Virus record (IMG/VR): IMGVR_UViG_3300046011_004984
Location: 1-21,205 of that record
DNA from: a virus
Length of the DNA stretch: 21,205 nt
Strand: one strand, 5' to 3'
Program-made: the position numbers and the translations under genes
The notes under the pieces: model-generated
Databases searched by the model: none
The model's input: only the letters and a program-made list of their open reading frames with translations
Told to the model about the DNA's origin: nothing
Part shown: piece by piece, positions 1-7,221 of the stretch
Layout: every line of letters starts with the position of its first letter
How positions within the stretch are numbered: position 1 is the stretch's first letter

Positions 1-192
1 GGTTCTGCAATTTTAGGTTATGATGAGCATATGAGTATTCAAAAGACTATTCGCAAGCCAGAGGAAAAACTTAAAGAGTTTAAAGCTGCTAATAAGATTA
101 TGCTACGAACGTTTATAGAAGACATTAGTTCGACCGATACTAAAATGTCCGGTCGAATTAATGAAGATACTATTTTGTTAAAAATAGGTTAA
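1..192 (+). CDS. 3' end of an unrecognised protein (partial)
   Basis: Frame 1 is open from the first base and ends at TAA 190-192, giving the last 63 residues of a protein whose start lies outside the window. The fragment is charged and predicted helical (IRKPEEKLKEFKAANKIM near its middle). This composition is quite unlike the Ser/Thr/Val-rich structural genes next to it, and it ends in ILLKIG. I do not recognise the family. The gene converges on the 1963-residue structural gene: the two stop codons share the bases TTAA at 189-192, leaving no room for a terminator between them. That geometry and the coherent amino-acid composition support a real gene. The function is unknown. Confidence 0.7.
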   Translation, partial: GSAILGYDEHMSIQKTIRKPEEKLKEFKAANKIMLRTFIEDISSTDTKMSGRINEDTILLKIG

Positions 193-3100
193 GTTATAGT
201 AACAGTAATAGTTCCAAATTTAGCAAATGCGCCACCTGACGCACCAGTAACTTTAATTGTTAACGATGCACCTGCAGTTAATAGAATAGTACTAGTTTCT
301 CCATTGCCTGTTGCTTCGTCATTATCTTGATATGCACTATTATTTAACGATAATCTACAGTCAAACCCAGTTGCGGTAACTGTATAGGTCCTTGTATGTG
401 TTGCAGTATAAGTAAACGTTAAAATTTGCGTAGCATATGTTGATGTACCAGTAAACGGTGTAGGCGGTGCAAATGTCGGTAGATCAGTAACAACAGTTAT
501 ACTTTTAGTTGAATTTCCAACGTTGTTATATGCACCAACAGTAACAATGTACGAAGCACCAGGGGTGCATCCATTAAATGTATAAGTAGTTACAGTACCA
601 GCCATAGGGAACGGATTTGCTAAAATATTACCGTAAGTAGAATTACTTGCACTAGCGTATATTAACGTTACCACACCACCACCGGCTGCATATGACCAAG
701 AAATAGATATCGAAGTTGACGTTTTTGATACCAATGTCACCGTTACTTCACCTGGGGCAACATTTACAGTAGTTGCCGACCATGATCCTAAAAATGTTCC
801 TATAGTAAACGTCATATTTGTCGTTGTAAGGGGCGAATAACTAGTCGGAAGCCGTAATACTACAAGCAAGTTTCCGGATGGATCAGTTGAAATATCGCTT
901 CTTGAGCTATCTTGAGCATACTTTAATGTGAAATTACTATTACCGGCACCAATTACACCCCCAGATGCTGAAATTGTTAAACTATTATAATTTGGTTGTA
1001 AACCATAAACTGTAAACGTTCCCGAATCTGCCATAACACCACCTATTGGTTGACCAGTTGCATTAGCCGGAATAGTTGGAATTGGAGTTGGTGTAGTATC
1101 TGGTGTTGGTGTTACTGTTATAGTATTTGATGATGCACTATACCCTGCAGCGTTAGACACTGCAATGTATATTGAATATGGTGTACTCCAGTTAATTGTT
1201 CCAGATAATCTTCCCGAATATGGAGGAGATGCACTAATCCAGGTAGTTGTTAAATCTCCAGGATTTGGTGTAGTCCATATTGCGTAATTACTCCATGGTC
1301 CGCCTGTATTAGTACCTACTGTAAATCCAAAATCAATAAATCCTAATCCGCTAGCTATATATGACAAAGTTACAGTTACAACTGGAGCAGTTAACACTGG
1401 AGTTGCAGAAAATACTGAAGCTGAACCATTTGCAGTGCTATTACCTGCATATACTGAAAATAAGTATTGTGTACCATTAGTTAACCCAATATATGTAAAC
1501 GTACCACTGCTAATGTTAGCATTTGACCCCGGGGTGCCGCCATTCATAACTGAAGCTACAAATTCAACCGGACCAGCTGTACTTGCTCCAAGTGTATAAG
1601 GAAACGATATCGATCCGTTTTGTGCAGTAACTGTTCCGATCGCCGGAGTCACATTCGGAGCCAATTTTGGTACAATTACAGTATTTGATGTAGCAGTGTA
1701 CGCTGATAATGAAGAAGTAACTGTACAATACCAAGTTCCCCACCAAGTTCCCCAAACAGCATTTGATGTACCCATGTAATATGCAGTACTAGTACCATTA
1801 TTAAGAATTGTCATAGGGGATGGTGAATTGAGACCGGACATATTACCAGTGCCGGTACCGACAATATTAAAGGTATCCGTAGGCCATGCATTTGTAATAG
1901 AAACAGCCATTTCTCGAGTAGTTATATTAAATGATATCGACACTGCTGGAATTGGATATACAGTTAACGTACCGGTAGTTCGTGTATGGCCAGTAGCACT
2001 AAATGTAGCCATAAACTGACAAGTACCACGAGCACCCACCATATAAACTGTACTAGCACTTCCATTAGAATTTACTAGCAGACCGCTTAAAAATACAACG
2101 TCAGTTATATTGCCATTTGAGTTAACCGTTTGCAGTGTAACTGTACTGTTAGCTATTGCGCCAGTAATATTTAATGTTGCCGTTGATCCTACAGACATTG
2201 ATGAAGGACTTACTGTAAATACTTCGTTTGCAGTAGTCCTAACACTATAGGTTTCAGTCCGTGACCCGACTGTATACGTCATAGAAGTAACTGTATTATA
2301 ACTATTACTTGTTTGCAATACTAACTGCATTACGAATGACCCAGATGGACTAGTAGTTACAGTAGCTGATGTAGATAGTGGAGTACCTACTGTGGTGTAG
2401 GTTCCTGCGAAAAACGACCCCCCTGATGAACTAACATTTATTGAGTAGTTGTGCTCTAAATCGGTAACATATGCTGCCGCTGCAGAAACTGTAGAGTTAA
2501 TTGGAATTGAATAATCGGTTGAATTATCCCATGACGCTAGTGGAAGAGTTGGATAGATATCCGCAGCTCTTGTTGTTGCTGTAAATGCAGGATTAAGGGT
2601 TCTTGATCCTACTGTTATCGATGCTGTGCATGTTGTACTAAATGCATTTGGCATACGAATACCAAATGCAAGAGCAACTGACCCTGTACTATCTGTATTA
2701 ACTGTAAGACTTGAATTAGTGTATTCAGATACAGAAGTTGCACCAGTAACACTCATACCACTAAATGCTACAAAATTTGTAAATGACCAAGAAATTGTTA
2801 TAGGGCAATTTTTAGACATTCCTGAAATCATTTGGCTTGCAGGATACAACTGGGCATACGGTTCTAAATTGCCTGAATTGGCAACTTCTATAACTGCAAA
2901 TGTATCTGGATAGATGTCTGCATTTTGTGTAACAGTCTCTGAGTATCTTGTATGACCACTAGAATTAAATGTAGCGCGTAATCGATATGTTCCAAACCCT
3001 TCTCTATATATTGATTTAGTTACAGTACCAGTTGCTGATAAGAATTCATTAACTATGGAATTTGTATTTACTATAGTCCCGGTTGCCTCAATTACATCAA

Positions 3101-6080
3101 GATTATATCCGTCAAACTCATTAGCTCCTGAAATTGTATATGTAATAGCAGCCCCATCAGTTATAGTACGTGTTCCAGGAGTAACACTTATTACTTCGTC
3201 TGGTGTTGTTACTATAGTCCACCCGCCTTGGGTTGTGCCGCCTACACTAAACTCCATGCTAACTGCAGTTTTATAACTTCCACTAGCAGTACGTCTAAGA
3301 TATAATGTAAATTCACCTGAACCATTTGAAGTAGCATTACCTGATGTTGCATAGCCTGCCATTCCTGTAGCAAAAATAGTTCCGCTAAGACAACTAACGG
3401 GTATTGTTGTCCAACTAGGTTCGACTCCTCGAACTAATACTGAAGTTTCTTGCACACTGTTAAGATCACAATTAAACCGTACAGGTAAATCTCCTACTCT
3501 TGGCGTTGGGATTAAATCTGGATCTAATGAAGTATCGGTAATTGACATAGTGGTATTTGACGTTGCAAAGTCACCAGTTGGTGATCCAGTTAATTGGAAA
3601 GACATTGTTTCTGGTGTACTTTCAGTTAAATGATCAGTTGCAATAGTAAACGATACAGTTGCAACACCGCTATTTACAATAAATGACCCAGTTAATGCAG
3701 GTGTCATACTTACAACTGTACCGCCAGTTGAAGTATACGACATTGCAGAAAAGTCAGCAGCTGATACGCCTGTTATACTCCAATTATACGATGTATTAGT
3801 TGCTACATTAGTTGTTGAAATCCCAAATGATCCAGTATTTGAACCAGCGGTTTCAGTAACTGTAGCTCCGCTTCGTGTATATGTAAATAGCGGCATTGGG
3901 GTTACATACGCAGATGTTGTTGCTGCACTACTTATTCCGTTGTATACGTTTTTAGCATAAATAGAAAAGGTTCTAGTTCCTGACAATCGAGAATTGTTTG
4001 CAGACAAATCGCCTAATACAACTGATCCAGAAGTTATACCAGTTTTTGTTTGTCCGGTATCTGCAGTTACAGTATATGTATAAAGTGAATTATATGTCCA
4101 TGATATAGTTGCAATACCTGTCCCGCCTACTGCAGATGGGTTAGATGGCGGATTTGGATCTCTAGTAGTTACCGAAAATGTTCTAGAACCTGCCCCTATT
4201 ATAAATGTACTAGTAACTGTATTTGTTTCATTTGGTGATGCATTCATTCTAGGCTGAAATACAATGTTACCACTACTATCCGGAATTACAGTTGCAGTTG
4301 TCACCCACCCTGTTGTTAACGATAATGTTCCAGTTTGGAATGACCCATTTGATGCAGAAACAGTTACACCTCCACCGGTGCTATATCCAGGTGTAAATGT
4401 TCCAATTGTTACTGATGAACCGGCAACATTTGTTGTTCCCAGTTCTTGATTAGTAACACTTACAAATGCTGAAGTTATTGGATCTGGTTTTAAATCTGGA
4501 AGTGTTGTAATAGTGTTATCTACATAGATATTTCCTGCCCTGTTGTAGGTATAAATTCTTATTGTATAACCAGTCCATCCTATTAAGTTTGTGTTAGTTA
4601 CAGTTGAAATAATCGAATTTGCTAATAACCCACTGTCAAAAACTTGCGACATATCACTTGTTAAGTATGCATACACTCGATAATTATCTACAGTTCTAGT
4701 TGGTGTTGTAACTGCTTTTGTCCATGATATAGAAATAGAATTCATATCAGGAGTTAAAATTACACCCGTAACATTTACTGGTACTTCTGGCCACGATGTT
4801 TCAGTAGCAGTACCTGATTTTACAGATTCACCACCTGCATTTACTGCTGCAACTTGATACGAATGTGCCGTATATGCGGTTATACCGGTATTATCAATAA
4901 ACGGTGATGTTTTAGTGCCTACTGATGCGCCGCCTTTGTATATTACATAAGATGTTGCTCCAACGGTAGTGCCCCATGTAACTGTAATACTTGTTTGACT
5001 TGTTGCAACCGCAGATGGCGCTGCTGGTTGAACAGTTTTAGTAGTAAACGATAATACAGCACTAACAGCAGTGCCTGCTTCATTATTAGTATCGACATAT
5101 ACATTGTAAACTGTGTTAGCTACTAATACAGATGTCGAAGTATTACCAACTGTCGTGTTTCCTAATAATCCGCTATTATATTTTTCAACACCGTCGGCCT
5201 GTAACAATACTCTTACTCGTTGACTAATAATAACCGGACTTGCAGATTTAGTCCATGTTACTGCTACAGTAGATGATGTTATATTTGTTAATGCGCCGTA
5301 ACTTACAGCTGTTGCTGCAATTGGAAAATCTGGTAACGATCTTGTTGGAGCAGCTGCAGCAGACATTGGGCCTACCCCACCGGTACTTCTTCCTTTAACT
5401 TTATATGTGTGCAATGAATAAGTTAACACATTATGGTCATACGGTATTTGAACGCCGGTTACAATTAACGTATCTGTTCCAGAAATAACTTCATAAACAT
5501 CATAAGAAGATGCGTATGTTGCAGATGCTGTAACTCTTAATATATTTTTACTAATAACATTAACTACTGGGGTAGTTGGAGTTAGTGGCACGTTTTCTAA
5601 TGTTAATAAATCTGCAATTGTTTCTGCAGTGGGTAATGGGGTAATTGCAGTGTTTGACGCTAACAAGTGAACTTTAAATGATGTACCTGCAGTTAACCCT
5701 GTTAAATTAGCAAATAGCTGTAACGGACTGGTTGTAAACTCTTGTATTGGACCATATACAATAGAATCAGTTGCTGCGTCTTTAACTGTAACAGTGTACT
5801 TATTACGAATACCATCTGATTCTTCCCACGACACTCTAGCAGTAGTTTGGTAAACTAGTGTAAATTGCGGATTTTTTGGTTTACCAATATTTGATTTACC
5901 AAATCCGTCCCAAAGTGAAATTAGTGCTTGATCGTTAGGCTTTTGAAACAAATTACGCACAGTAACTTGATTTAATGAAATAGGTGTATTTGGCGCAAAA
6001 AACAATTCAACATTAACTTGAGACATTGAAATTGAATTCTGAGCATTAGTAGATGGATTTCGTTCTAATGGTAGTGTCAT
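189..6080 (-). CDS. FN3/Ig-like multidomain phage virion (fibre/adhesin-type) protein, 1963 aa
   Basis: Probable virion surface protein. The N-terminus (about residues 15-63: ISMSQVNVEL, ISLNQVTVRNLF, ISLWDGFGKSN) resembles an attachment module I recall from T4-like cyanophage structural proteins. FN3-like beta-sandwiches follow at about 70-145, 165-248, 250-348, 350-430 and 432-528, with later ones at about 1475-1562, 1566-1657 and 1776-1866. A second Ig-like type, here called A, recurs at about 530-640, 853-960, 1054-1170, 1173-1283 and 1661-1776; it often starts D-x-x-P and ends near TFTVGSR...TT. A third type, B, follows two of the A copies (961-1053 and 1284-1378). Residues 730-850 look Calx-beta-like (VTET, TIATDHLTES, ETMSFQL). 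Only eight cysteines are visible in 1963 residues. The start ATG at 6080 overlaps the upstream stop (TAATG) and has AAGG nine bases upstream. No enzyme motif or S74 tail is seen. The role in adhesion is inferred. Confidence 0.85.
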   Translation of the reverse strand: MTLPLERNPSTNAQNSISMSQVNVELFFAPNTPISLNQVTVRNLFQKPNDQALISLWDGFGKSNIGKPKNPQFTLVYQTTARVSWEESDGIRNKYTVTVKDAATDSIVYGPIQEFTTSPLQLFANLTGLTAGTSFKVHLLASNTAITPLPTAETIADLLTLENVPLTPTTPVVNVISKNILRVTASATYASSYDVYEVISGTDTLIVTGVQIPYDHNVLTYSLHTYKVKGRSTGGVGPMSAAAAPTRSLPDFPIAATAVSYGALTNITSSTVAVTWTKSASPVIISQRVRVLLQADGVEKYNSGLLGNTTVGNTSTSVLVANTVYNVYVDTNNEAGTAVSAVLSFTTKTVQPAAPSAVATSQTSITVTWGTTVGATSYVIYKGGASVGTKTSPFIDNTGITAYTAHSYQVAAVNAGGESVKSGTATETSWPEVPVNVTGVILTPDMNSISISWTKAVTTPTRTVDNYRVYAYLTSDMSQVFDSGLLANSIISTVTNTNLIGWTGYTIRIYTYNRAGNIYVDNTITTLPDLKPDPITSAFVSVTNQELGTTNVAGSSVTIGTFTPGYSTGGGVTVSASNGSFQTGTLSLTTGWVTTATVIPDSSGNIVFQPRMNASPNETNTVTSTFIIGAGSRTFSVTTRDPNPPSNPSAVGGTGIATISWTYNSLYTYTVTADTGQTKTGITSGSVVLGDLSANNSRLSGTRTFSIYAKNVYNGISSAATTSAYVTPMPLFTYTRSGATVTETAGSNTGSFGISTTNVATNTSYNWSITGVSAADFSAMSYTSTGGTVVSMTPALTGSFIVNSGVATVSFTIATDHLTESTPETMSFQLTGSPTGDFATSNTTMSITDTSLDPDLIPTPRVGDLPVRFNCDLNSVQETSVLVRGVEPSWTTIPVSCLSGTIFATGMAGYATSGNATSNGSGEFTLYLRRTASGSYKTAVSMEFSVGGTTQGGWTIVTTPDEVISVTPGTRTITDGAAITYTISGANEFDGYNLDVIEATGTIVNTNSIVNEFLSATGTVTKSIYREGFGTYRLRATFNSSGHTRYSETVTQNADIYPDTFAVIEVANSGNLEPYAQLYPASQMISGMSKNCPITISWSFTNFVAFSGMSVTGATSVSEYTNSSLTVNTDSTGSVALAFGIRMPNAFSTTCTASITVGSRTLNPAFTATTRAADIYPTLPLASWDNSTDYSIPINSTVSAAAAYVTDLEHNYSINVSSSGGSFFAGTYTTVGTPLSTSATVTTSPSGSFVMQLVLQTSNSYNTVTSMTYTVGSRTETYSVRTTANEVFTVSPSSMSVGSTATLNITGAIANSTVTLQTVNSNGNITDVVFLSGLLVNSNGSASTVYMVGARGTCQFMATFSATGHTRTTGTLTVYPIPAVSISFNITTREMAVSITNAWPTDTFNIVGTGTGNMSGLNSPSPMTILNNGTSTAYYMGTSNAVWGTWWGTWYCTVTSSLSAYTATSNTVIVPKLAPNVTPAIGTVTAQNGSISFPYTLGASTAGPVEFVASVMNGGTPGSNANISSGTFTYIGLTNGTQYLFSVYAGNSTANGSASVFSATPVLTAPVVTVTLSYIASGLGFIDFGFTVGTNTGGPWSNYAIWTTPNPGDLTTTWISASPPYSGRLSGTINWSTPYSIYIAVSNAAGYSASSNTITVTPTPDTTPTPIPTIPANATGQPIGGVMADSGTFTVYGLQPNYNSLTISASGGVIGAGNSNFTLKYAQDSSRSDISTDPSGNLLVVLRLPTSYSPLTTTNMTFTIGTFLGSWSATTVNVAPGEVTVTLVSKTSTSISISWSYAAGGGVVTLIYASASNSTYGNILANPFPMAGTVTTYTFNGCTPGASYIVTVGAYNNVGNSTKSITVVTDLPTFAPPTPFTGTSTYATQILTFTYTATHTRTYTVTATGFDCRLSLNNSAYQDNDEATGNGETSTILLTAGASLTIKVTGASGGAFAKFGTITVTIT
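1731..1754. repeat. Perfect 12-bp tandem duplication encoding WGTW-WGTW
   Basis: The 12-mer CCAAGTTCCCCA (plus strand) occurs twice with no gap. On the coding strand it reads TGG GGA ACT TGG twice and gives residues 1443-1450 of the 1963-residue protein, WGTWWGTW. It is in frame and perfectly conserved at the DNA level, as expected for a recent slippage duplication. Confidence 0.9.
1947..3524 (-). repeat. Duplicated A-B Ig-like module pair inside the 1963-aa protein
   Basis: Residues 853-1053 and 1173-1378 share the same order of two modules. Both A parts end near M-x-(F/Y)-(S/T)-V-G and run into E-V-(I/F)-(S/T)-V-(T/S)-P. Both B parts then show a similar series: an I-(S/T)-G-A turn, a central F-L-S, a G-T turn, A-T-F-(N/S), and G-H-T-R near the end. 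A single extra A module (1054-1172) lies between the pairs. The DNA has diverged, so the duplication is old or was acquired by recombination. Confidence 0.65.
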
Positions 6081-7153
6081 TATTCTCTACCTTTTAACTC
6101 GTTAATTTCTACTTGTTGTGCTTTAATACATTCAATCAGTAACGGGATTAATTTTGCATAATCAACTGCTAGCATTCCATTTTCTCGTTCGTTAACTGCT
6201 TCTGGTAATACTGATTGCACTTCTTGTGCAATTACTCCAACATCGTATTTTTTAAATAAAGATTGATCTTGTGTTGCATAGAATTCTCTATTCCATTTAA
6301 ATGTATTACCAGATAATGCCATTAATTTTTCAATTGGATTAGTGATAGGAGTAATATTTTCTTTTAATCGGTTATCTGATAAACTATACGCAGTAACGTT
6401 ACCTGTAGCAGATATATCTCCACCAACACTTATATTTCCTGTTGTAGAAATAGCCAACGGCGCAGAAGAAAATGAACTAGATGCAGTGAGAGCCGCAGCA
6501 GCAGTTGATGAGGTAAATGTCGGATTTAATACATACGCAACTGTACCGGATCCGTTAAATGTAACTGTTTCTGAAGTATTGTTTATAGTGTTCAATGATA
6601 TAGACGAATTTAGCGTTAACGTTTTATTGTCAGAAGCACTATCTAGTGTCATTGATTTATTTACAGTTAACGTTTTACTATCAACACCTGCTAATGTTAT
6701 TGTATTGTTTACAGTTAATACTTTTGTATCAAGAATTGTTAAGGTTGATCCATTTGCAGGAGCAGTAACAGTTAATCGATTAAGGGTATTTGAATAACTT
6801 GGATACCATTCACCGATATTGTTACTAACTACATATGTTAAGTATAACGGTTTACCTATTTCGGCACTAATTGCAATTGAAACGTTTCCTGTTGCATTAA
6901 TAGTAAACTTTCCGGTTGGTATTATTGTAATCTGTCCACCGTTAACAAATGTTACTGGAGGATTAATATTTGAAATACTGCTAGTTCCACTAACAAAAGA
7001 AATTTGAGTTGATAAACTAATACTATTAGCAGCAGGAATAGTAGGAACAGACGCACCGACATCATCTACTCCTAAGTAATCCAAAAACGCTAGCCGACCT
7101 AAGTCTCCATTGGTCGGCACTTGATTTGGTTTTGTTCCAATAAAACTACTCAT
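6080..7153 (-). CDS. Short tail-fibre protein with C-terminal S74 self-cleaving chaperone domain, 357 aa
   Basis: The N-terminus (FIGTKPNQVPTNGDLGRLAF, residues 4-23) matches a module I recall from T4-like cyanophage fibre proteins. Residues 40-250 are Thr/Ser/Asn-rich beta structure, including three tandem 16-17-residue repeats at 142-190. From about 257 the chain becomes a peptidase S74 intramolecular chaperone: SDNRLKENI at 259-267, a GVIAQEVQSVLPEAV stretch at 306-320, and a terminal helix (LIPLLIECIKAQQVEINEL). In this family the chaperone drives trimer folding and then cleaves itself off just before the Ser of the S-x4-K dyad, here inferred as Ser259/Lys264. The mature fibre would be about 258 residues. 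Start ATG at 7153 has a strong AAGGAG eight bases upstream and overlaps the mini-ORF stop. Its own stop overlaps the next start. Confidence 0.9.
   Translation of the reverse strand: MSSFIGTKPNQVPTNGDLGRLAFLDYLGVDDVGASVPTIPAANSISLSTQISFVSGTSSISNINPPVTFVNGGQITIIPTGKFTINATGNVSIAISAEIGKPLYLTYVVSNNIGEWYPSYSNTLNRLTVTAPANGSTLTILDTKVLTVNNTITLAGVDSKTLTVNKSMTLDSASDNKTLTLNSSISLNTINNTSETVTFNGSGTVAYVLNPTFTSSTAAAALTASSSFSSAPLAISTTGNISVGGDISATGNVTAYSLSDNRLKENITPITNPIEKLMALSGNTFKWNREFYATQDQSLFKKYDVGVIAQEVQSVLPEAVNERENGMLAVDYAKLIPLLIECIKAQQVEINELKGRE
6090..6095 (-). promoter_or_regulatory. Ribosome binding site for the 1963-aa gene
   Basis: The coding strand reads AAAAGG nine bases before the ATG at 6080, inside the last codons of the S74 fibre gene. 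The site is moderate in strength. With the TAATG overlap it favours translational coupling. Confidence 0.55.
6584..6733 (-). repeat. Three tandem 16-17-residue beta repeats in the S74 fibre
   Basis: Residues 142-157, 158-173 and 174-190 align as D-(x)-K-(V/T)-L-T-(V/L)-N-x-(T/S)-(I/M)-(T/S)-L. The first two begin at Asp142 and Asp158 and are exactly 16 residues apart. The regular alternation of hydrophobic and Thr/Asn residues suggests a trimeric beta-helix or solenoid shaft ahead of the S74 domain. The structural reading is inferred. Confidence 0.75.
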
Positions 7154-7209
7154 TAATTTAACTCCTTAGAAAGTGTTAATGTATCTTTAAAATTATATTC
7201 TTGTCTCAT
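7153..7209 (-). CDS. 18-residue mini-ORF between giant gene and S74 fibre gene
   Basis: The 67-bp gap between the two structural genes holds an ATG-started reading frame encoding MRQEYNFKDTLTLSKELN. It has its own Shine-Dalgarno (AAGGAA, six bases upstream) overlapping the stop codon of the 4426-residue gene. Its stop TAA shares a base with the ATG of the 357-residue gene (TAATG), and it contains that gene's AAGGAG. The peptide is hydrophilic with no motif I recognise. It may be a coupling leader that carries terminating ribosomes on to the fibre start, a tiny functional peptide, or a chance frame. The double placement against neighbouring stop and start argues against pure chance, but conservation is unknown. 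Confidence 0.5.
   Translation of the reverse strand: MRQEYNFKDTLTLSKELN
7162..7167 (-). promoter_or_regulatory. Ribosome binding site of the S74 fibre gene
   Basis: A perfect AAGGAG on the coding strand ends eight bases before the ATG at 7153. It lies inside the mini-ORF, within codons for Lys and Glu of its SKELN end. Confidence 0.85.
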
Positions 7210-7215
7210 TCTTAA

Positions 7216-7221
7216 TTCCTT
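7216..7221 (-). promoter_or_regulatory. Ribosome binding site of the mini-ORF, overlapping the giant gene's stop
   Basis: The coding strand reads AATAAGGAATTAAGAATG. AAGGAA lies six bases before the mini-ORF ATG, and its first two bases belong to the TAA stop (7220-7222) of the 4426-residue gene. A ribosome terminating there would sit on the site. Confidence 0.6.

Noticed and set aside
2626-2913. Open + strand frames opposite the FN3/Ig gene (also near 1828, 3055 and 4264)
   Set aside because: They are shadow frames of low stop density caused by GTA/ACT/GTT-rich codons on the other strand, with no domain-like composition.
3956-3963. CATAAATA, a match to NATAAATA on the + strand
   Set aside because: It lies antisense inside the FN3/Ig gene with no + strand gene downstream.
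6342-6797. Open + strand frame of 151 codons opposite the S74 fibre gene
   Set aside because: It is antisense to a clear structural gene. Its composition is what the complement of Thr/Val/Asn-rich beta repeats gives, and no ribosome site fits.
7192-7197. TATAAT on the minus strand ahead of the S74 fibre gene
   Set aside because: The position 17 bases upstream reads AGGAAT, not a -35 box, and the hexamer is explained by mini-ORF codons for Tyr-Asn. Chance is likely in AT-rich DNA.
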